From positions 1 through 35,392 of the forward strand of contig CALIHL010000032.1 of the NCBI GenBank assembly GCA_938022935.1: 35,392 bases of DNA. The letters are read 5' to 3'. A program made the translations under genes and the position numbers. Within the stretch, counting starts at the first letter, position 1. Each line of letters begins with the position of its first letter. Below, piece after piece: positions 9,249 through 17,137 of the stretch. The stretch comes from an uncultured Saprospiraceae bacterium. GTDB taxonomy: Bacteria > Bacteroidota > Bacteroidia > Chitinophagales > Saprospiraceae. The notes under the pieces are model-generated. The model did no database searches. It saw only the letters and a list, made by a program, of their open reading frames with translations, and was not told the DNA's origin.

Positions 9249-11489
9249 CTAAACGTTTATCCAATAAGTCATTTTTGCCACGATGGCTCTATTCTTAAGA
9301 TTGAATGCAAATCTGTCTGATGGCTCCTCAAGATTTCCAGTGAAGTAGTTGTCTGTAAATACTAAGAAGAAGTCAGATACCGGTGCAAATCTCCACTGAA
9401 GTCGAGCGTTAATATTCGTATTCTTTGCTTGTGTATTATATTGCACGAACGCTGTTGCAAATAGTGCTTTAGAAAAAGTATAGTCAATTCTTGGGCCTAT
9501 CAATAATGTCTGCTTCGTCTCATCCAAGTGAGGCATATTGAAGTGATTCCAACTATAATTGAGTTCGATCTGCCCCTTAGGCTGATATCTTAGTCTTAAG
9601 CTTCCTCTAAGGCCATAGCGAGAACCGTTGAAGTATCCGCCTACAAAGGGACCAAAGTTAGCGCTTATCCTTTTTCTACTATCAGTACCAATGTTTCCAC
9701 CAAAGTTGACATAGTTATAAGACGTACCTGCCTCCAGGGGATTACTCGATGTTCCAGTAGGATCAAAATCGTCAAACAAGTAAACGTAGTTATGACTTAG
9801 GCTAAGAAAGAATCTCGCACTGTTGTTGAACTGTCCATCTACACCAAGGCTTATATCATGGTCTGTACGCCCAAAGCCAGGTCTCCAGATTACTTCTCCA
9901 GTGGATCTAATATTTAACCTATTCAGAGGGCCTTGTTTAGGATAGAACCTAAGGCTCACTTCTGGTTCTATCTGGATATAATTAGTTCGTCTTACAAAAC
10001 CTACTTCCGCATTATAATCATCTTCTACATAAGTGTGCGACCAAGTAAATCCAAAATCTCTTTTGTTGTAGCTCAACTCTGTGCCATGCGCCAGCTTAGC
10101 ATCAGTATCTGGTGTTATGGCAGTATGGAGGAATGTCTTCCCCGACCATGTGTTGTCTGACGAAGCATAATTAAAATCTAATCCAGCGATCCGGTTGAAT
10201 GCTTGGAGTCCGAAGTCTTCTACATTCTGACCAAAGGACTGCTTATTAACAAAGATGAAACCGATGTTAGATCTGTCCCATATCTTTTTTTGTACTACTG
10301 CAACACTATAATTAGACTTAGGAAGACCTTGGCTTATATCTTCAGCAGTCTGCATATTGAGCAGTCCAATGCGTGTATTCTTGTTTAATTTGCCGCTAAG
10401 GCGAAGTCCTCCTAAGATCCTGTTCTGGACTGTCGAACCTGTATTAGCATCTTTACCAACACCTATCCTTCTCGAGAAGAACGGATTGACGCTTGAAAAT
10501 CCAAAATCACCAAAAAGGTCAGCGTTCTCTACAAAGAACTGGCGTCGCTCAGGGAAGAATAATTCAAATCGACTTAAGTTAGTAACCTGTCTATCTACCT
10601 CAACTTGAGAAAAATCAGGATTGACTGTTAAATCAAGATTAAGTCCTGATGTCACTGCAACTTTTACATCCCCTCCGATATCAGTAAACTTATCAGAAGG
10701 AAGATCTGATTCAAAATCTTTACTACCTCCTGCCGTTGCAAATGGTATCACACTGACTTTGCTCGTACCATTAGCAGGTAGTTGCTCCCAGTTTAACTCG
10801 CCCGTATAAGCCAGGCTAAATAAAGTCTGATTTCTAGGTGTGCGCTTCCAGACACTCATCTCGTTATCCTGAGTATCAAATCTATAAACTACCATTCCCC
10901 ACTTCTTATTAGAAGGATCAAATCGCAAAGTGCTAAATGGAATCTCTAACTCAGCAGTGTAGAATCCATCAAACTTCTTAGCCTCGCCCTTCCATTTGTT
11001 ATCCCAAGATTCTGAGAAATCGCGAAATCCATTTCCGCCATTAGTGACAACACCTTCTCTTATAACTCCTTCTGGGTTGATACCAAAAAAGATCCCATTG
11101 GTATTGTCATCAAATGTGTCAAAAACCAATGTCACGTTATCATTACCTCCTGCGCGATAATCCCGCTTAAGTGAACTAACTAACCAATCATTACCGGCTC
11201 CATAACATTTGATACCTACATATAAGTTATCAGAATCTGACACTAGATAGACTTCCGTCTGTGCTTTTGCTTGAAGAGAATCAGTCGGGAAGTACTGCCA
11301 GAAATCTGTTGCGGGCTCGATATTGGACCATATGTCTTCATCTAAGACTCCATCAACGGTAAGTTTAGACTCAGTATATCCTATGTTGACTGACTTGGTT
11401 TCATCTCCAAATTGTGCCGATAAAAAGAAGCTCAAAAAGACTAGCAGACAGGTACTTGCGCATTTCATCGCGCAAAAGTATCTTTTCAT
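9249..11489 (-). CDS. DUF5916 protein with CBM9-like domain and predicted outer-membrane barrel
   Basis: 746 residues. A signal peptide ends at FLSAQ; the ATG at 11489 is used, and an internal ATG at 11468 (MKCASTCLLVFL) is an equally reasonable start. A CBM9-like beta-sandwich (about 35-230) begins with LTVDGVLDEDIWSNIEPATD and contains VTLVFDTFDDNTNGIFFGIN and FTAELEIPFSTLRF-like strands. It is followed by DUF5916, which carries VTSGLNLDLTVNPDFSQVE and LFFPERRQFFVENADLF. The remainder is predicted beta-barrel and ends in an aromatic-rich C-terminal strand. Such proteins are widespread in Bacteroidota as exported outer-membrane proteins of unknown substrate. It shares strand with the receptor gene 106 bases downstream and could be co-expressed with it. 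Confidence 0.85.
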   Translation of the reverse strand: MKRYFCAMKCASTCLLVFLSFFLSAQFGDETKSVNIGYTESKLTVDGVLDEDIWSNIEPATDFWQYFPTDSLQAKAQTEVYLVSDSDNLYVGIKCYGAGNDWLVSSLKRDYRAGGNDNVTLVFDTFDDNTNGIFFGINPEGVIREGVVTNGGNGFRDFSESWDNKWKGEAKKFDGFYTAELEIPFSTLRFDPSNKKWGMVVYRFDTQDNEMSVWKRTPRNQTLFSLAYTGELNWEQLPANGTSKVSVIPFATAGGSKDFESDLPSDKFTDIGGDVKVAVTSGLNLDLTVNPDFSQVEVDRQVTNLSRFELFFPERRQFFVENADLFGDFGFSSVNPFFSRRIGVGKDANTGSTVQNRILGGLRLSGKLNKNTRIGLLNMQTAEDISQGLPKSNYSVAVVQKKIWDRSNIGFIFVNKQSFGQNVEDFGLQAFNRIAGLDFNYASSDNTWSGKTFLHTAITPDTDAKLAHGTELSYNKRDFGFTWSHTYVEDDYNAEVGFVRRTNYIQIEPEVSLRFYPKQGPLNRLNIRSTGEVIWRPGFGRTDHDISLGVDGQFNNSARFFLSLSHNYVYLFDDFDPTGTSSNPLEAGTSYNYVNFGGNIGTDSRKRISANFGPFVGGYFNGSRYGLRGSLRLRYQPKGQIELNYSWNHFNMPHLDETKQTLLIGPRIDYTFSKALFATAFVQYNTQAKNTNINARLQWRFAPVSDFFLVFTDNYFTGNLEEPSDRFAFNLKNRAIVAKMTYWINV

Positions 11490-11625
11490 ATATGTTTAAT
11501 GAAGGTTATAATATTAAAGAGATGTTAATGTGACTAAATCCCTCTTTTTCCCGTGAACACAACTATTTTACAGGATAAAGGTTGATTTAAAACACAAAAG
11601 CATCACTTATCATAATCATTCATCG

Positions 11626-12903
11626 ATGGAATCCACTCACCTTCAACAGATAAAAAGATATAGTACTGAGCTCCTTACTGAGCAGGTGTCCGACAAGATG
11701 GTCTTTCATGATATGGAGTTCACCTTAAGAACTATAAAGGCTATAGAGGATATATCCGCTTCTGAAGGCATCAGCGAAGATGAGAAGGAGATCATCTTAA
11801 TGGCTGGTTGGCTATCCAATCTTGGATTTACTCATACGGATATCCTCAAAAAAGTAAGCTCTCCTGAGGACTTATTTGCATTGTGTTATCAGTGCTCTAT
11901 CATGATGAGCTCTACCTTTCTAGAAGAGATCAATCTCCCTGAAGACAAGAAAAAGCGAGTCTTTGGATTGCTTGAAGAAGTAAAGCCTGGCATTGAGATA
12001 AAGACCAAGATGGGGATGATATTATCGGATGCTATCACGAGCGACTGGGGCAAGCCAAAGTCTAAGAGTAGAGTTAAGAAACTCTATGATGAGTTTTTGC
12101 TAACAGGTGCTGTCACTTATGGCAAAGGAACTTGGTATGATACAGTACTCAACTACTTACTCAAGCATAAGTACCACACTGACTATGCCAAGGAAAAATA
12201 CGACAACAAAAAGCTAGAACTACTGGCTAAAGTCGAAAAAGAAAAAAAGGATCTTGATAAAAAAGCCAATCTCATCATTAAAAAAGAGATGGATATCAGT
12301 GATACTGAGTTAAAGAGATTAAAAAAGTCCCTGTCTTTGGTTAAAGGTCGCGATGATAGAGGGATCCAAACACTGTTTAGAACCACCTCCAGAAACCATT
12401 ATACACTTAATCAGATGATGGATCGCAAGGCCAACATCATGATATCTATCAATGCCATCTTGTTATCACTGATCATCAGTCGTACCATAGGCGGTCTCGA
12501 TACTTTTTGCATACACAACTCACCCATATTGGTTCTATTATTGTTTGCGATGACATCTATGATTTTTGCTGTTTTGGCAATCACTCCATTTAAGACTCAA
12601 GGGACATTCACTGAGTCCGAGATCCGAGAGAAGAAGGGCAACCTACTTTACTATGGCAACTTCCATAGCATGAACCTTAGGGACTTCGAATGGGGCATGC
12701 TAGAGATGTTGAGTGATGGAGACTTTCTTTACTCTACGATGATTAGAGATTTATACTTTTTAGGTGAGACTCTACATAAGAAGTCACGGATGATCCGACT
12801 CTCGTTGGGTCTTTTCATTCTTGGCGTAATTATCTCTACGATTAGTTTTGTACTTGTAGCGTCGATGGATGACTTCCATTTTGGTGCAGCGACACACATA
12901 TAG
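11626..12903 (+). CDS. Pycsar-effector-like (DUF5706) membrane protein with degenerate HD domain
   Basis: 425 residues in three parts. Residues about 20-145 have the shape of an HD domain. The usual YHNxxHT reads FHDMEFT (His28 kept, the second His replaced by Phe32), and the HD pair in the usual WFHDxGY reads WLSNLGF (Ser64-Asn65). Residues 185-240 form a charged helix rich in Lys and Glu, likely a coiled coil. Residues 250-415 match DUF5706 (now the Pycsar effector family): MMDRKANIMISINAILLS, two central membrane helices, then a final helix pair near the C-terminus. In Pycsar systems a cyclic nucleotide activates membrane effectors of this family. Here no cyclase gene is adjacent, and the HD part has probably lost its phosphohydrolase activity. 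Housekeeping versions of this fusion exist in Bacteroidota, so a defence role is not established. It converges on the lipid kinase gene with a 3-base gap. Confidence 0.8.
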   Translation: MESTHLQQIKRYSTELLTEQVSDKMVFHDMEFTLRTIKAIEDISASEGISEDEKEIILMAGWLSNLGFTHTDILKKVSSPEDLFALCYQCSIMMSSTFLEEINLPEDKKKRVFGLLEEVKPGIEIKTKMGMILSDAITSDWGKPKSKSRVKKLYDEFLLTGAVTYGKGTWYDTVLNYLLKHKYHTDYAKEKYDNKKLELLAKVEKEKKDLDKKANLIIKKEMDISDTELKRLKKSLSLVKGRDDRGIQTLFRTTSRNHYTLNQMMDRKANIMISINAILLSLIISRTIGGLDTFCIHNSPILVLLLFAMTSMIFAVLAITPFKTQGTFTESEIREKKGNLLYYGNFHSMNLRDFEWGMLEMLSDGDFLYSTMIRDLYFLGETLHKKSRMIRLSLGLFILGVIISTISFVLVASMDDFHFGAATHI

Positions 12904-12906
12904 ATC

Positions 12907-13788
12907 TTAGCAGATAACGGTAAGTGATTGCTTCATCACTTTAAACTCTAATTCCCCAGCGCTAAACGGATATCCCTCTCCATCAACATGCATAAAGCTA
13001 TCTTCGAACGTCGTGACTTTGATACTCGAAACTTGGTTCAGACTAGCGAACTTACTCTTATGAATACGACCCGCCCAAAAGCGCCATGCGTTGCCGATAT
13101 AGTTCATCTTATGCGCATCATGGACCATCAGAGCATCTACTAATCCATCAGATGTATCGGCGTTAGCCGCTATCTTAAAGTTATAACCGAACATAGATCC
13201 ATTGGCGACATTGATGGACAAAAACTTCCCTTGTTGGACCTCCCCATCTATCTCTACCTTATAAGTCTGGTTTTTATATTTGACTGCTTCAGATAGAGCC
13301 CCTTTTAAATAAGTTCGGAATCCTCTCTTAGAACTTTGCTTGGTTTTATAAGCGACTAGTCCATCGATACCAACCCCAGCCATGTTGACATAAAACTTGT
13401 CATTGACGGTAGCTGTGTCGATAAACTTGGTATGAAACTCATTAATGATACGAATAGCTTTGCGGGCATTGCGCCCTATACCGAGATGCATACTTAAGCC
13501 ATTGCCAGAACCTCCAGGTATGATACCTAGTGCTGTATCAGAATAAGCCAAAGCGGAAGCTACTTCATTGACAGTACCATCTCCTCCTACTGAGATAACT
13601 GCATCAAGGCCTTTCTCTTTGGCCTCTTTCGCCATCTCAGATGCATGACCTGCGTACTCCGTAAAGACCAGATCGTAATCGAACTTAATCTTATCTACAT
13701 ATTTGACGATGAGTTCTGGGATCTTTGCCTTAGAACCATGTCCAGCAAAGGGATTGACAACAAAAAGTATGTTCATCTTATCCCTCAT
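12907..13788 (-). CDS. YegS/BmrU-like diacylglycerol-kinase family lipid kinase
   Basis: 293 residues with the nucleotide-binding motif GGDGTVNE at 68-75, preceded by LFVVNPFAGHGSK near the N-terminus, and GIIPGGSGNGLSMHLGIG, all typical of the DAGK catalytic family (PF00781). The C-terminal domain carries the usual ISINVANGSMFGYNFKIA and DGLVDALMV segments. These enzymes phosphorylate lipids such as diacylglycerol or ceramides with ATP; the actual lipid here is not determined. The ATG at 13788 overlaps the stop of the GtrA gene in an ATGA arrangement, which supports this start over the one at 13776. It is the last gene of the lipid operon that begins at 16326. Confidence 0.9.
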   Translation of the reverse strand: MRDKMNILFVVNPFAGHGSKAKIPELIVKYVDKIKFDYDLVFTEYAGHASEMAKEAKEKGLDAVISVGGDGTVNEVASALAYSDTALGIIPGGSGNGLSMHLGIGRNARKAIRIINEFHTKFIDTATVNDKFYVNMAGVGIDGLVAYKTKQSSKRGFRTYLKGALSEAVKYKNQTYKVEIDGEVQQGKFLSINVANGSMFGYNFKIAANADTSDGLVDALMVHDAHKMNYIGNAWRFWAGRIHKSKFASLNQVSSIKVTTFEDSFMHVDGEGYPFSAGELEFKVMKQSLTVIC

Positions 13789-14195
13789 CTAAACACAAAA
13801 TATCGTTGCATAGGGAAGTTATAAGATATACCTACCAAGATGGCAGTGATCACTCGTGCGAGCATGTAATGTCCAACTTCTATCACTTCCGTAAATATAT
13901 ATTCTCCAAAGGTATTTAACAATATACTGCCAGACACAACCAAGATAAACCTCATCGTCTGCGTGCTCATCTTTCCTTCTTTATTGAGGAATGTCCAGTT
14001 TCTACCCAGAAAGAAAGCGACCGTTGCACCAAACAGTGCACCAATAAAAGTACCTAAAACAGGATTGAATCCAAGGATCTCTTTGCAAAAAAGAAGTGTT
14101 GAGAAGTCTGTGGCCGTAGCAGTGCCTGCACTGAGGTTGTATCTCAGCAAAGAGGTAAAGAAAGGAACATTCTGCTTTGACTTACCAGATGCCAT
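13785..14195 (-). CDS. GtrA-like membrane protein
   Basis: 136 residues with four predicted membrane helices. The GtrA family (PF04138) signature is visible: RYNLSAGTATATDFSTLLF, GALFGATVAFFLGRNWTF and, near the end, VGISYNFPMQRYFVF. GtrA-like proteins are small membrane proteins often linked to flipping or transferring polyprenyl-phosphate-linked sugars. It overlaps the PgpA-like gene upstream by 14 bases and the lipid kinase gene downstream by 4 (ATGA), so the four or five genes form one transcription unit. Its exact role in this lipid operon is unknown. Confidence 0.88.
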   Translation of the reverse strand: MASGKSKQNVPFFTSLLRYNLSAGTATATDFSTLLFCKEILGFNPVLGTFIGALFGATVAFFLGRNWTFLNKEGKMSTQTMRFILVVSGSILLNTFGEYIFTEVIEVGHYMLARVITAILVGISYNFPMQRYFVFR

Positions 14196-14655
14196 AGGAA
14201 GTCAAAAGTAAGAGAAGTCCTCTCAATGCAATATTTGCATATACACCTGCTAGTAGATCATCGACGATCACACTAATATCAGACTTCAAGTTATCAAATC
14301 GACGTATGCCCAGCGGCTTCCAAATGTCAAATATTCTAAATAGTATAAAACTCAGAATAATGGTCTTCCAACTAATCGGTATAAAAATAAGAGTAGCCCA
14401 AACACCAACTACCTCATCTATCACTATTCTCTGATCATCATGCTCCCAATCTTTAGGAAGCTGAGTGATACTCCAATAACCAATAAGACTAAAGAGAATC
14501 GTTAAGATTGGGATGATCCAGATTGATGAGAGCAACTGCATTTGCCATAGCGCAACTATAATAAGGTTGCCCACTAGTGTACCCCATGTGCCTGGTGCAA
14601 AAGGCATATATCCAGAATACAGCCCGGAAGAAATGAGAATATGGAAAAACCTCAA
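14182..14655 (-). CDS. PgpA-family lipid phosphatase
   Basis: 157 residues from a TTG start at 14655; an in-frame stop lies only nine codons upstream, and no ATG lies between them, so TTG is the best start. The family motifs are present: PFAPGTWGTLVG near the N-terminus, DDQRIVIDEVVG at 73-84 (two acidic pairs that hold the metal), FRIFDIWKPLGIRRFD at about 106-121, and the DD pair at 132-133 followed by LLAG. PgpA dephosphorylates phosphatidylglycerophosphate. In the Bacteroides inositol-lipid pathway a PgpA relative dephosphorylates phosphatidylinositol phosphate. Its position beside a CDP-alcohol phosphatidyltransferase and an AUR1-like transferase makes the second role attractive, but the sequence alone does not separate the two. 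Confidence 0.88.
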   Translation of the reverse strand: MRFFHILISSGLYSGYMPFAPGTWGTLVGNLIIVALWQMQLLSSIWIIPILTILFSLIGYWSITQLPKDWEHDDQRIVIDEVVGVWATLIFIPISWKTIILSFILFRIFDIWKPLGIRRFDNLKSDISVIVDDLLAGVYANIALRGLLLLLTSYGIW

Positions 14656-14690
14656 GCCGTGATTATTGTGGCCGCAAATCTACATATAAG

Positions 14691-15605
14691 TCAGCTTGCA
14701 AACTGACGGAGATACCAATCATCGATTTTTCTGAAAATACTCGTCTTAGAGAACTGCTGCATGACACCAAATGCAACCAATGCACACAAGATACCCAAGA
14801 GCACATCTATAACATAATGATGTTGGCTATACACAGCGCCGACCCAAGTACCAATGGCCATAATTGAAAAGAATATGATGAACCCTTTGTGCTTAAACTT
14901 GATGGCGAAAAGTAGACAAAGTAAAGGGTAAGTCGAATGCAAAGAAGGGATCGCACCAAAGGCATTGGTCCCTTTAGAATAGATACCATAAAAGATGTCT
15001 ATACCTACTAGTCTATCAAACTCAGAGAGTAAAGCTTCACTACCCAGAACAGATGTATCGAGCACATCACCATACTCAAAGTAATACCATGGAGGTGCAG
15101 CTGGATATATGTAATAGACTACGATCCCAATAATATTGGCCAACAGATATGCATACGCAAACTGAGCCACCGCAGGCTTGTCTTTCCAAAGAAGGTATAG
15201 CGCGAATAACATGGGTGCTGGCATCCATAGGAGATAAGAACCACCGCAAAAGAGCGTCATAATAGTACTGAACCTAGGCTCGAACCACTCACACAAAGAG
15301 ACTAACCTTCCTCCATCCATAACGCCAAAAAGTGATACTTCTAAGTCGTACAGATCCTTTATGTGGACTTCACTGACTTGATGATTAGGTAAGAAGGTCA
15401 TCGCGTCATAGAGCATAGTCCACCCTGCAAATCCAGTCCATGCCAATACAATCCAATAGCCATACTTGTGACTTAGACAAAGAACTGAAACAAGAAGTAA
15501 AAAGTGAAAATGATCTGTTCGCCAGCCTACCAATAAGTAGAACATTAAGAAATACACTACTGAGAATATAGCTGTGAATTTTAATCTATTTCTCCAATCT
15601 TCCAT
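14691..15605 (-). CDS. PAP2/AUR1-like phosphatidylinositol:ceramide phosphotransferase candidate
   Basis: 304 residues with about six membrane helices. The PAP2_3 (inositolphosphotransferase, AUR1/IPT1-like) pattern is clear: YPAAPPWYYFEYG at about 167-179, GAIPSLHSTYPL at 217-228 with His223, and SQHHYVIDVLLG with His263 and Asp267, the acid-phosphatase-type catalytic pair. In yeast and in Bacteroides, such enzymes transfer phosphoinositol from phosphatidylinositol to ceramide. Some family members act instead on other lipids, so the substrate is inferred. It lies between the CDP-alcohol transferase gene (34 bases) and the PgpA-like gene (35 bases). Confidence 0.85.
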   Translation of the reverse strand: MEDWRNRLKFTAIFSVVYFLMFYLLVGWRTDHFHFLLLVSVLCLSHKYGYWIVLAWTGFAGWTMLYDAMTFLPNHQVSEVHIKDLYDLEVSLFGVMDGGRLVSLCEWFEPRFSTIMTLFCGGSYLLWMPAPMLFALYLLWKDKPAVAQFAYAYLLANIIGIVVYYIYPAAPPWYYFEYGDVLDTSVLGSEALLSEFDRLVGIDIFYGIYSKGTNAFGAIPSLHSTYPLLCLLFAIKFKHKGFIIFFSIMAIGTWVGAVYSQHHYVIDVLLGILCALVAFGVMQQFSKTSIFRKIDDWYLRQFAS

Positions 15606-15639
15606 ACAGTGAGTACTAACGATAAAAGCAGAAAGCCGT

Positions 15640-16326
15640 TTACCTAGAAGCCAACTTTTTTAGTTGATGCTCAGAATGAAATAGGCGTCTTAATGCTGTG
15701 ATATTAGTTGATATGGCTAAGAAAAGAAATCCCGCTGTAAAGTAATCAAGCCCTTCAATCAAGATGCCACTAACATCAGATGTAGGATTAATCCAGAATA
15801 CGATACCCCACATAATCGCCCAAACACCGATGAAAACGATTCGTTCTGGACGCTGCATGAACCCAACAGAACAATCAACACCTAAGGACTCTGCACGCGA
15901 TCTGTTATAGCTAACCATGATCGAACCGATCAAAGCAACAAAACTTAATATCACTCCTACAAGGTGATCAAAATGATTGTAGTACAAGAGAATCCCCATA
16001 AACATGATGAACTCACTATATCGATCCACTACAGAATCAAAGAAGGCTCCAAACTTAGACTCGATATCGTATAAGCGAGCTAAGCGGCCGTCGATCGTAT
16101 CCATCAAGCCTGCAAAGCCCAAGATGATCCCAAAACCAAAGAGGTTATCTCCATAGTTGAACTGATCCCAATTAAAGTAATTGATAAGGTGCAAAGCGGC
16201 CACAACATTAAGGATAAGGCCTGCCATAGTTATGTGGTTAGGAGTGATACCCAACTTTTTGATCACATGCACCAATGGATCAAACAAAAAATAGAGAATT
16301 TTACGACCGACTTCTTTATAATCCAT
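15640..16326 (-). CDS. CDP-alcohol phosphatidyltransferase (possible PI-phosphate synthase)
   Basis: 228 residues and about six membrane helices. The full CDP-alcohol motif D(x)2DG(x)2AR(x)8G(x)3D(x)3D is present: Asp76, Asp79, Gly80, Ala83, Arg84, Gly93, Asp97 and Asp101. The following segment SRAESLGVDCSVGFMQRPER resembles phosphatidylinositol-phosphate and archaetidylinositol-phosphate synthases more than PgsA or PssA; I judge this from memory of the families. The enzyme would join CDP-diacylglycerol to an alcohol phosphate at the membrane. It is the first gene of the minus-strand lipid operon, so its promoter lies in 16327-16593, where I found no consensus box on the minus strand. No inositol-phosphate synthase (MIPS) gene is in the window. 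Confidence 0.88.
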   Translation of the reverse strand: MDYKEVGRKILYFLFDPLVHVIKKLGITPNHITMAGLILNVVAALHLINYFNWDQFNYGDNLFGFGIILGFAGLMDTIDGRLARLYDIESKFGAFFDSVVDRYSEFIMFMGILLYYNHFDHLVGVILSFVALIGSIMVSYNRSRAESLGVDCSVGFMQRPERIVFIGVWAIMWGIVFWINPTSDVSGILIEGLDYFTAGFLFLAISTNITALRRLFHSEHQLKKLASR

Positions 16327-16456
16327 TCAGTGCGCAAGATATGGGATTATACCATGTGGACAATGTATTTGGATCTAATATGCCCTATAAAAGTGCTTCT
16401 TTGCTAATTGATTAGACACTTATCATGCGAAGATGAATATTCTTCTCTGTCACATC

Positions 16457-16486
16457 TTGCTTAAAATAAAGGAAAACATATCTTTG
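16457..16486 (+). promoter_or_regulatory. Consensus promoter for the tRNA-Ser/tRNA-Pro unit
   Basis: TTG at 16457-16459, a spacer of 19 bases, and TATCTTTG at 16479-16486 match the Bacteroidota -33/-7 consensus (TTG-N19-TAnnTTTG). Transcription would start near 16493, about 100 bases before tRNA-Ser. Confidence 0.7.
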
Positions 16487-16593
16487 CGGTCGCTTTATAC
16501 AAAAGCAGTCATACTAAAGAGTGTGATTATTGGTCCGAGCAGTGTCAATCACCCAGAGATATGCTGCCAAAATGATCAAAAAAGATAATGTTT

Positions 16594-16680
16594 GGTGAGG
16601 TGGGTGAGTGGCTTAAACCGCATGTTTGCTAAACATGTGAACGGGAGACTGTTCCGGGGGTTCGAATCCCCCTCTCACCG
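16594..16680 (+). tRNA. tRNA-Ser (anticodon GCT)
   Basis: Acceptor stem GGTGAGG (16594-16600) pairs with TCTCACC (16673-16679). The anticodon stem is CATGT/ACATG, with loop TTGCTAA and anticodon GCT at 16628-16630, reading AGC and AGT. A long variable arm (class II) and the T-loop TTCGAAT are present. The CCA end is not encoded. Confidence 0.97.
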
Positions 16681-16726
16681 CATCTAAGAATTATACTGAA
16701 GAAGTTTTTATAGAACAACTTCTACT

Positions 16727-16801
16727 CGGGGCGTAGCGCAGTCCGGTTAGCGCACCTGTTTTGGGAACAGGGGGTCGCAGGTTCGAATCCTGCCGCCCCG
16801 A
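16727..16801 (+). tRNA. tRNA-Pro (anticodon TGG)
   Basis: Acceptor stem CGGGGCG (16727-16733) pairs with CGCCCCG (16794-16800). The anticodon stem is CCTGT/ACAGG, with loop TTTGGGA and anticodon TGG at 16762-16764. The T-arm GCAGGTTCGAATCCTGC is intact. The CCA end is not encoded. It lies 46 bases after tRNA-Ser on the same likely transcript. Confidence 0.97.
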
Positions 16802-16806
16802 CAATG

Positions 16807-16836
16807 AAAAGACCTATCACTTGTGATAGGTCTTTT
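16807..16836 (+). terminator. Terminator after the tRNA pair
   Basis: AAAAGACCTATCAC (16807-16820) pairs with GTGATAGGTCTTTT (16823-16836) in a nearly uninterrupted hairpin that ends in a T-run. It starts 5 bases after tRNA-Pro. Confidence 0.9.
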
Positions 16837-17044
16837 CTTGTTTAGGAGATTAATTGAATGAAGACCGTGATCAACATTCCCCAAAACACCTAAATCACTA
16901 CTAATGTGGTCTTTCTAGCCCTTACATATGATAAGTTATTTTACATTATAAATTTGGATATGTATAATATAAACATTTCCTTTACTGAACGTTTTCATCA
17001 TTAGATCCATTGGTCAATTTTTTACACCTGAGAAGGTAATATGA
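16837..17044. other. Non-coding stretch between tRNA terminator and creatininase gene
   Basis: No convincing reading frame. AAGACC (16861-16866) and ACATT (16874-16878) can pair with GGTCTT (16908-16913) and AATGT (16903-16907), a weak bulged hairpin. TAAATTTG at 16949-16956 resembles a -7 box but lacks a -33 TTG. A small RNA ending at the hairpin at 17061-17091 is possible but not supported strongly. Confidence 0.3.
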
Positions 17045-17074
17045 TTGGCCAAAAAGACGGGGGCGATATCTTTG
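17045..17074 (+). promoter_or_regulatory. Consensus promoter candidate for the creatininase-exosortase genes
   Basis: TTG at 17045-17047, exactly 19 bases, then TATCTTTG at 17067-17074: the same -7 box and spacing as in the tRNA promoter at 16457-16486. The start point would be near 17081, about 57 bases before the ATG at 17138. The -7 box lies inside the hairpin described at 17061-17091. Confidence 0.6.
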
Positions 17075-17091
17075 GATATCGTCCTTTTTTT
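17061..17091 (+). terminator. Terminator-like hairpin with T-run overlapping a promoter
   Basis: GGGCGATATC (17061-17070) pairs with GATATCGTCC (17075-17084) around a TTTG loop, and seven T follow. No gene ends just upstream, because the tRNA unit already has its own terminator. It may end a small RNA or leader, or the symmetry may be coincidental with the promoter box. Confidence 0.55.
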
Positions 17092-17137
17092 ATAACATTT
17101 AATTAGATGACTTCAAGAGTTAAGTTATTTTTACTCA

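Noticed and set aside
16594-16801. tRNA genes as an integration site for a mobile element
   Set aside because: No integrase, no duplicated tRNA 3' end and no change in base composition was seen on either side.
17041-17106. A 21-codon frame with ATG at 17041 before the creatininase gene, a possible leader peptide
   Set aside because: It runs straight through the promoter boxes and hairpin, has no repeated codon that would suggest attenuation, and is as short as chance frames.
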